A stretch of DNA of 6,915 nt from Nitrososphaeraceae archaeon. Lineage in GTDB: Archaea; Thermoproteota; Nitrososphaeria; Nitrososphaerales; Nitrososphaeraceae. Numbering within the stretch: position 1 is the stretch's first letter; each line of letters opens with the position of its first letter. Below the pieces are notes generated by a model, which saw only the letters and a program-made list of their open reading frames with translations, ran no database searches and had not been told where the DNA came from. Made by a program: the position numbers and the translations under genes. Below are positions 4,718-6,915 of the stretch, one piece after another. The stretch lies in assembly GCA_025936955.1 (NCBI GenBank), contig JAICSL010000090.1, forward strand, positions 1 through 6,915, in the 5' to 3' direction.

Positions 4718-6859
4718 TTATGAGAGAGTTGGAAGTAAATAAGGCGACTGGCAAAACTCGCATTTTGTGAGTGACGGCACGGTGGACCGTTTTCCACATG
4801 TATTACATACTTTAAGCGCTAGTCTTGGACGGAAAAATGGAAGTTCAGATGCTAAGTTAATAACATCGTTTAATTCCACCTTAGAAGATATATCGTTTAC
4901 ATCAAGTGTTACTGAAAGACCACCATTTAACAGACTGTCAATAGAAATACATTCTTGAGTTAGCTGATCATATCTTTTATCCCTTGATAATAATTCTTTA
5001 GAATTTAGTAATAATCCCTGTGAGTAAGCAGGTATATTTTGAGATGTAAATAAGGATGTCTTTCCATATTTATCAGAATCCAAAGTTGAAAAGCGTTTAC
5101 CGCTATCATCATGTAACATAGCAATACCCACCGAATCTTCTCCAAGAATTTTACTATGTTCAGAGGTCACATTTACTGCAGTCTTCAAAACTTTTTGTAT
5201 AATCTCGAAGCCGTCATTCGTGACATCATGTCCTAATATATTATATACAGATTCTCTTAACCCAGTAAGATTTATTACCATATTAGTCACACCGCGCTCT
5301 ACAAATTTGGCACCATTGGAAATGGTTGGAATTATTCCCTTTCTTATAAGATCAGTAATAACCTTCTTCCTCAAAGATATTGCAGCTAATGCAGGCTTTA
5401 TTACCAACGCAAGCCTTGCTCGAAAATAAGTTTCATCCTTATTAGATTGATATGCCAATCTTGGGAGATTAACAGATAGGGATTGCAATGTTGCAATAGC
5501 AGCAGAACCGGTATTTCCAATAGTTTTACGAATGCCGTAGCTACTCCTTGATTCGCCATGTGAAATTGATACAATACCACCTGTCCTTATTATTTGTGTA
5601 ATAGACTCTAAATGGTTCATAAGATTAGAGTCATTTCTATCGAAATTGAGTGCCAATCCTATTCTAGGTATTGGAGTAATATCGACATACTTCCTATAAC
5701 CATCCAATACAGAACTTATTACTCTTGCATCAAAGTGGTTTGCTGACAGGATCATGGTAGTAATTGGAAGCCCAGGCGATAAATATGAAGGAGATACTGT
5801 GGATGCTATCAATGCTTTTGCAAATAGAGATGCAATTTCCGTTGGCTCAGTCATGCCTGTCAGTAACAACTGCGGAAGAAGTCCATCTAGTACAATTTCT
5901 GTAGACGCCTCTCTACTTAGAAGTGAAATCAATAACGGCAGCATGGTCATAAAATCATCCGAATTCTTGATGGGAGGCAATCTAGAAACATTCAAAAACT
6001 TACCTTTAAGATCCAAACCATTCTTAGCAAAGTCAGCAATATTTAGAAATACGGTATCTGGGATCAAACCCCAAACACCGCTATTAGAAATACTTATTTC
6101 GCCAGCCAGATGCATATCTGCAATATCCTTTGGGAGCGAATTAATTATTAGATGTTCAGAAAACATAGATTGAGAAGCTTTCGATGTTATACTATCAATC
6201 CCATTTCTAGCTGTATCCACGCTATTTAGCATCTCAATAATATCAGATGTGGGCATACCTAATCTAGCGAGCTTGTTCCTATACTCCTCATATCCATGTT
6301 CAATTAGAACAGAATTTACGGTTTCTCGAATGAGTGAAGAGGTAAGATAAACAGTTTGTAATTTATAGATTTTATTTTCGACTTCTTCTGTAATTTTATG
6401 AGCTTGTTCGAGCGGCATATTGGCCTCTCTTACAAGAGATTGAATTATCTTATTTGAGTTAAATTCTTCAAATGAATGCTTTGTGGTTCTGACGTACATT
6501 TTGCCACTCTCAACTATAGATCTTTCTTCTATCTGCCTCGCAAGGCTTAATACCAACTTGCCTAAATTGGTAATTGTATAGCGACGCTCTGCCTTATTGA
6601 GGGCAACTAATGACTGTCGTAGAAGTTTTCTCAAATGATAGGCAAACTTGCCAGATTCTTTTTTAGATTTAAATCCAGCAAAAGATTTCAATTCAGAGTA
6701 GGTAAGTGGACCTTTAGAGTTTAGAATACGGAGAATATCTATTCTGTTAGGACTGGCCATAACAGAAAAGATCATTCTGACTCTTTTCGAGGCAGATTCC
6801 AAAACACCATCACGTCTTGAGTCTACTTGAGGAGAATAATTATGATTCAACTGTTCCAT
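4718..6859 (-). CDS. Winged-HTH / ATP-cone / catalytically dead NrdD-like fusion; putative nucleotide-sensing regulator
   Basis: Three parts are visible in 713 residues. Residues about 22-110 form an ArsR-like winged helix (SPNRIDILRIL, TYSELK, GKFAYHLRKL, YTITNLGK). Residues about 119-210 resemble an ATP-cone, but the usual KRDG hairpin reads VRTTKHS, while the following NKII helix is kept. From about 228 to the end the chain follows anaerobic RNR NrdD: ADMHLAGEISI (247-257), VNLPRLAYQS plus DETYFRARL (463-483), LTGLRESVYNILG (531-543), GKRFSTLDSDKYG (587-599), FTSQNIP (604-610) and a zinc site (C685, C688, C700, C703). Its only other cysteine is C637, so the catalytic cysteines are absent. 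The protein ends at LPTLS, before the glycyl-radical motif. It therefore should not reduce ribonucleotides. It lies upstream of nrdJ on the same strand, 294 bp away, so control of nrdJ is an attractive inference. The ATG at 6859 leaves about 20 residues before the HTH. Automated pipelines may label it NrdD. Confidence 0.85.
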   Translation of the reverse strand: MEQLNHNYSPQVDSRRDGVLESASKRVRMIFSVMASPNRIDILRILNSKGPLTYSELKSFAGFKSKKESGKFAYHLRKLLRQSLVALNKAERRYTITNLGKLVLSLARQIEERSIVESGKMYVRTTKHSFEEFNSNKIIQSLVREANMPLEQAHKITEEVENKIYKLQTVYLTSSLIRETVNSVLIEHGYEEYRNKLARLGMPTSDIIEMLNSVDTARNGIDSITSKASQSMFSEHLIINSLPKDIADMHLAGEISISNSGVWGLIPDTVFLNIADFAKNGLDLKGKFLNVSRLPPIKNSDDFMTMLPLLISLLSREASTEIVLDGLLPQLLLTGMTEPTEIASLFAKALIASTVSPSYLSPGLPITTMILSANHFDARVISSVLDGYRKYVDITPIPRIGLALNFDRNDSNLMNHLESITQIIRTGGIVSISHGESRSSYGIRKTIGNTGSAAIATLQSLSVNLPRLAYQSNKDETYFRARLALVIKPALAAISLRKKVITDLIRKGIIPTISNGAKFVERGVTNMVINLTGLRESVYNILGHDVTNDGFEIIQKVLKTAVNVTSEHSKILGEDSVGIAMLHDDSGKRFSTLDSDKYGKTSLFTSQNIPAYSQGLLLNSKELLSRDKRYDQLTQECISIDSLLNGGLSVTLDVNDISSKVELNDVINLASELPFFRPRLALKVCNTCGKRSTVPSLTKCEFCQSPYLLPTLS

Positions 6860-6882
6860 TGCACCCGATATTAGGGCTAAAT

Positions 6883-6890
6883 GATTAAAA
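6883..6890 (-). promoter_or_regulatory. Possible TATA box for the HTH-NrdD-like gene
   Basis: On the minus strand TTTTAATC is centred about 28 bp before the ATG at 6859, the spacing expected for a leaderless archaeal transcript. Only a weak GGTG-type match (GGGTGCA) precedes the start codon, which fits leaderless initiation. The element is AT-rich in an AT-rich region, so the support is modest. Confidence 0.3.
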
Positions 6891-6915
6891 CTACTTTGTA
6901 AATGTTTTTTGACAA

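Noticed and set aside
4660..4720. A frameshifted remnant of the glycyl-radical tail beyond the fusion gene's stop codon
   Set aside because: All three minus-strand frames were read past the stop; each closes within a few dozen codons and none shows an RVxGY-like motif.
5754..6173. Plus-strand open frame of 139 codons inside the HTH/NrdD-like gene
   Set aside because: It lies wholly antisense to a well-supported gene, has no recognisable domain and shows the composition expected of a shadow frame. The same applies to the shorter plus-strand frames at 2787-2972, 4767-4958 and 5220-5429.
4718..6859. Annotating this gene as an active anaerobic ribonucleoside-triphosphate reductase (nrdD)
   Set aside because: The homology is real, but the catalytic cysteines and the glycyl-radical motif are absent, and an HTH is fused at the N-terminus.

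Overview
The window reads as part of an AT-rich archaeal chromosome, most likely from Nitrososphaerota (Thaumarchaeota). The grounds are an archaeal/enteric-type aspartate transcarbamoylase, an archaeal-style adenosylcobalamin-dependent (class II) ribonucleotide reductase, archaeal TATA-like boxes 25-35 bp before start codons, and an archaeal ArsR-like winged-helix domain. The phylum assignment is an inference from gene content; no rRNA gene is present to settle it.

Layout. 1-476 (+): a small multi-pass membrane protein of unknown function, possibly cut by the window edge. 477-598: an intergenic promoter region rich in dyads. 599-1534 (+): pyrB, with all catalytic motifs present. 1535-1699: a convergent intergenic region with weak terminator signals. 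1700-4423 (-): nrdJ, with ATP-cone, catalytic barrel and C-terminal cysteine tail, all apparently functional. 4424-4717: a 294-bp AT-rich gap containing the likely nrdJ promoter, a palindrome, a dispersed decamer repeat and a short tandem repeat. 4718-6859 (-): a 713-residue fusion of an N-terminal winged helix-turn-helix, a diverged ATP-cone and a full-length NrdD-like (class III RNR) domain. 6860-6915: its presumed promoter.

The most interesting object is the 713-residue fusion. The NrdD-like part is recognisable along its whole length, down to the C-terminal four-cysteine zinc site. It has no cysteine at the positions where NrdD needs its catalytic cysteines, and it stops before the glycyl-radical motif. 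The frame is intact over the full length, so it looks like a maintained non-catalytic protein rather than a decaying gene. With a DNA-binding domain at one end, an RNR-type nucleotide-sensing scaffold in the rest, and a working RNR gene directly downstream on the same strand, the simplest reading is a (deoxy)nucleotide-responsive transcription regulator. It would be functionally analogous to bacterial NrdR (zinc ribbon plus ATP-cone) but built from a retired enzyme. The regulatory role is inferred, not shown.

Together the window holds pyrimidine-nucleotide entry (PyrB), reduction of ribonucleotides to deoxyribonucleotides (NrdJ) and a candidate sensor of that pool. No pyrI, nrdG, RNA gene, CRISPR array or insertion sequence was seen.
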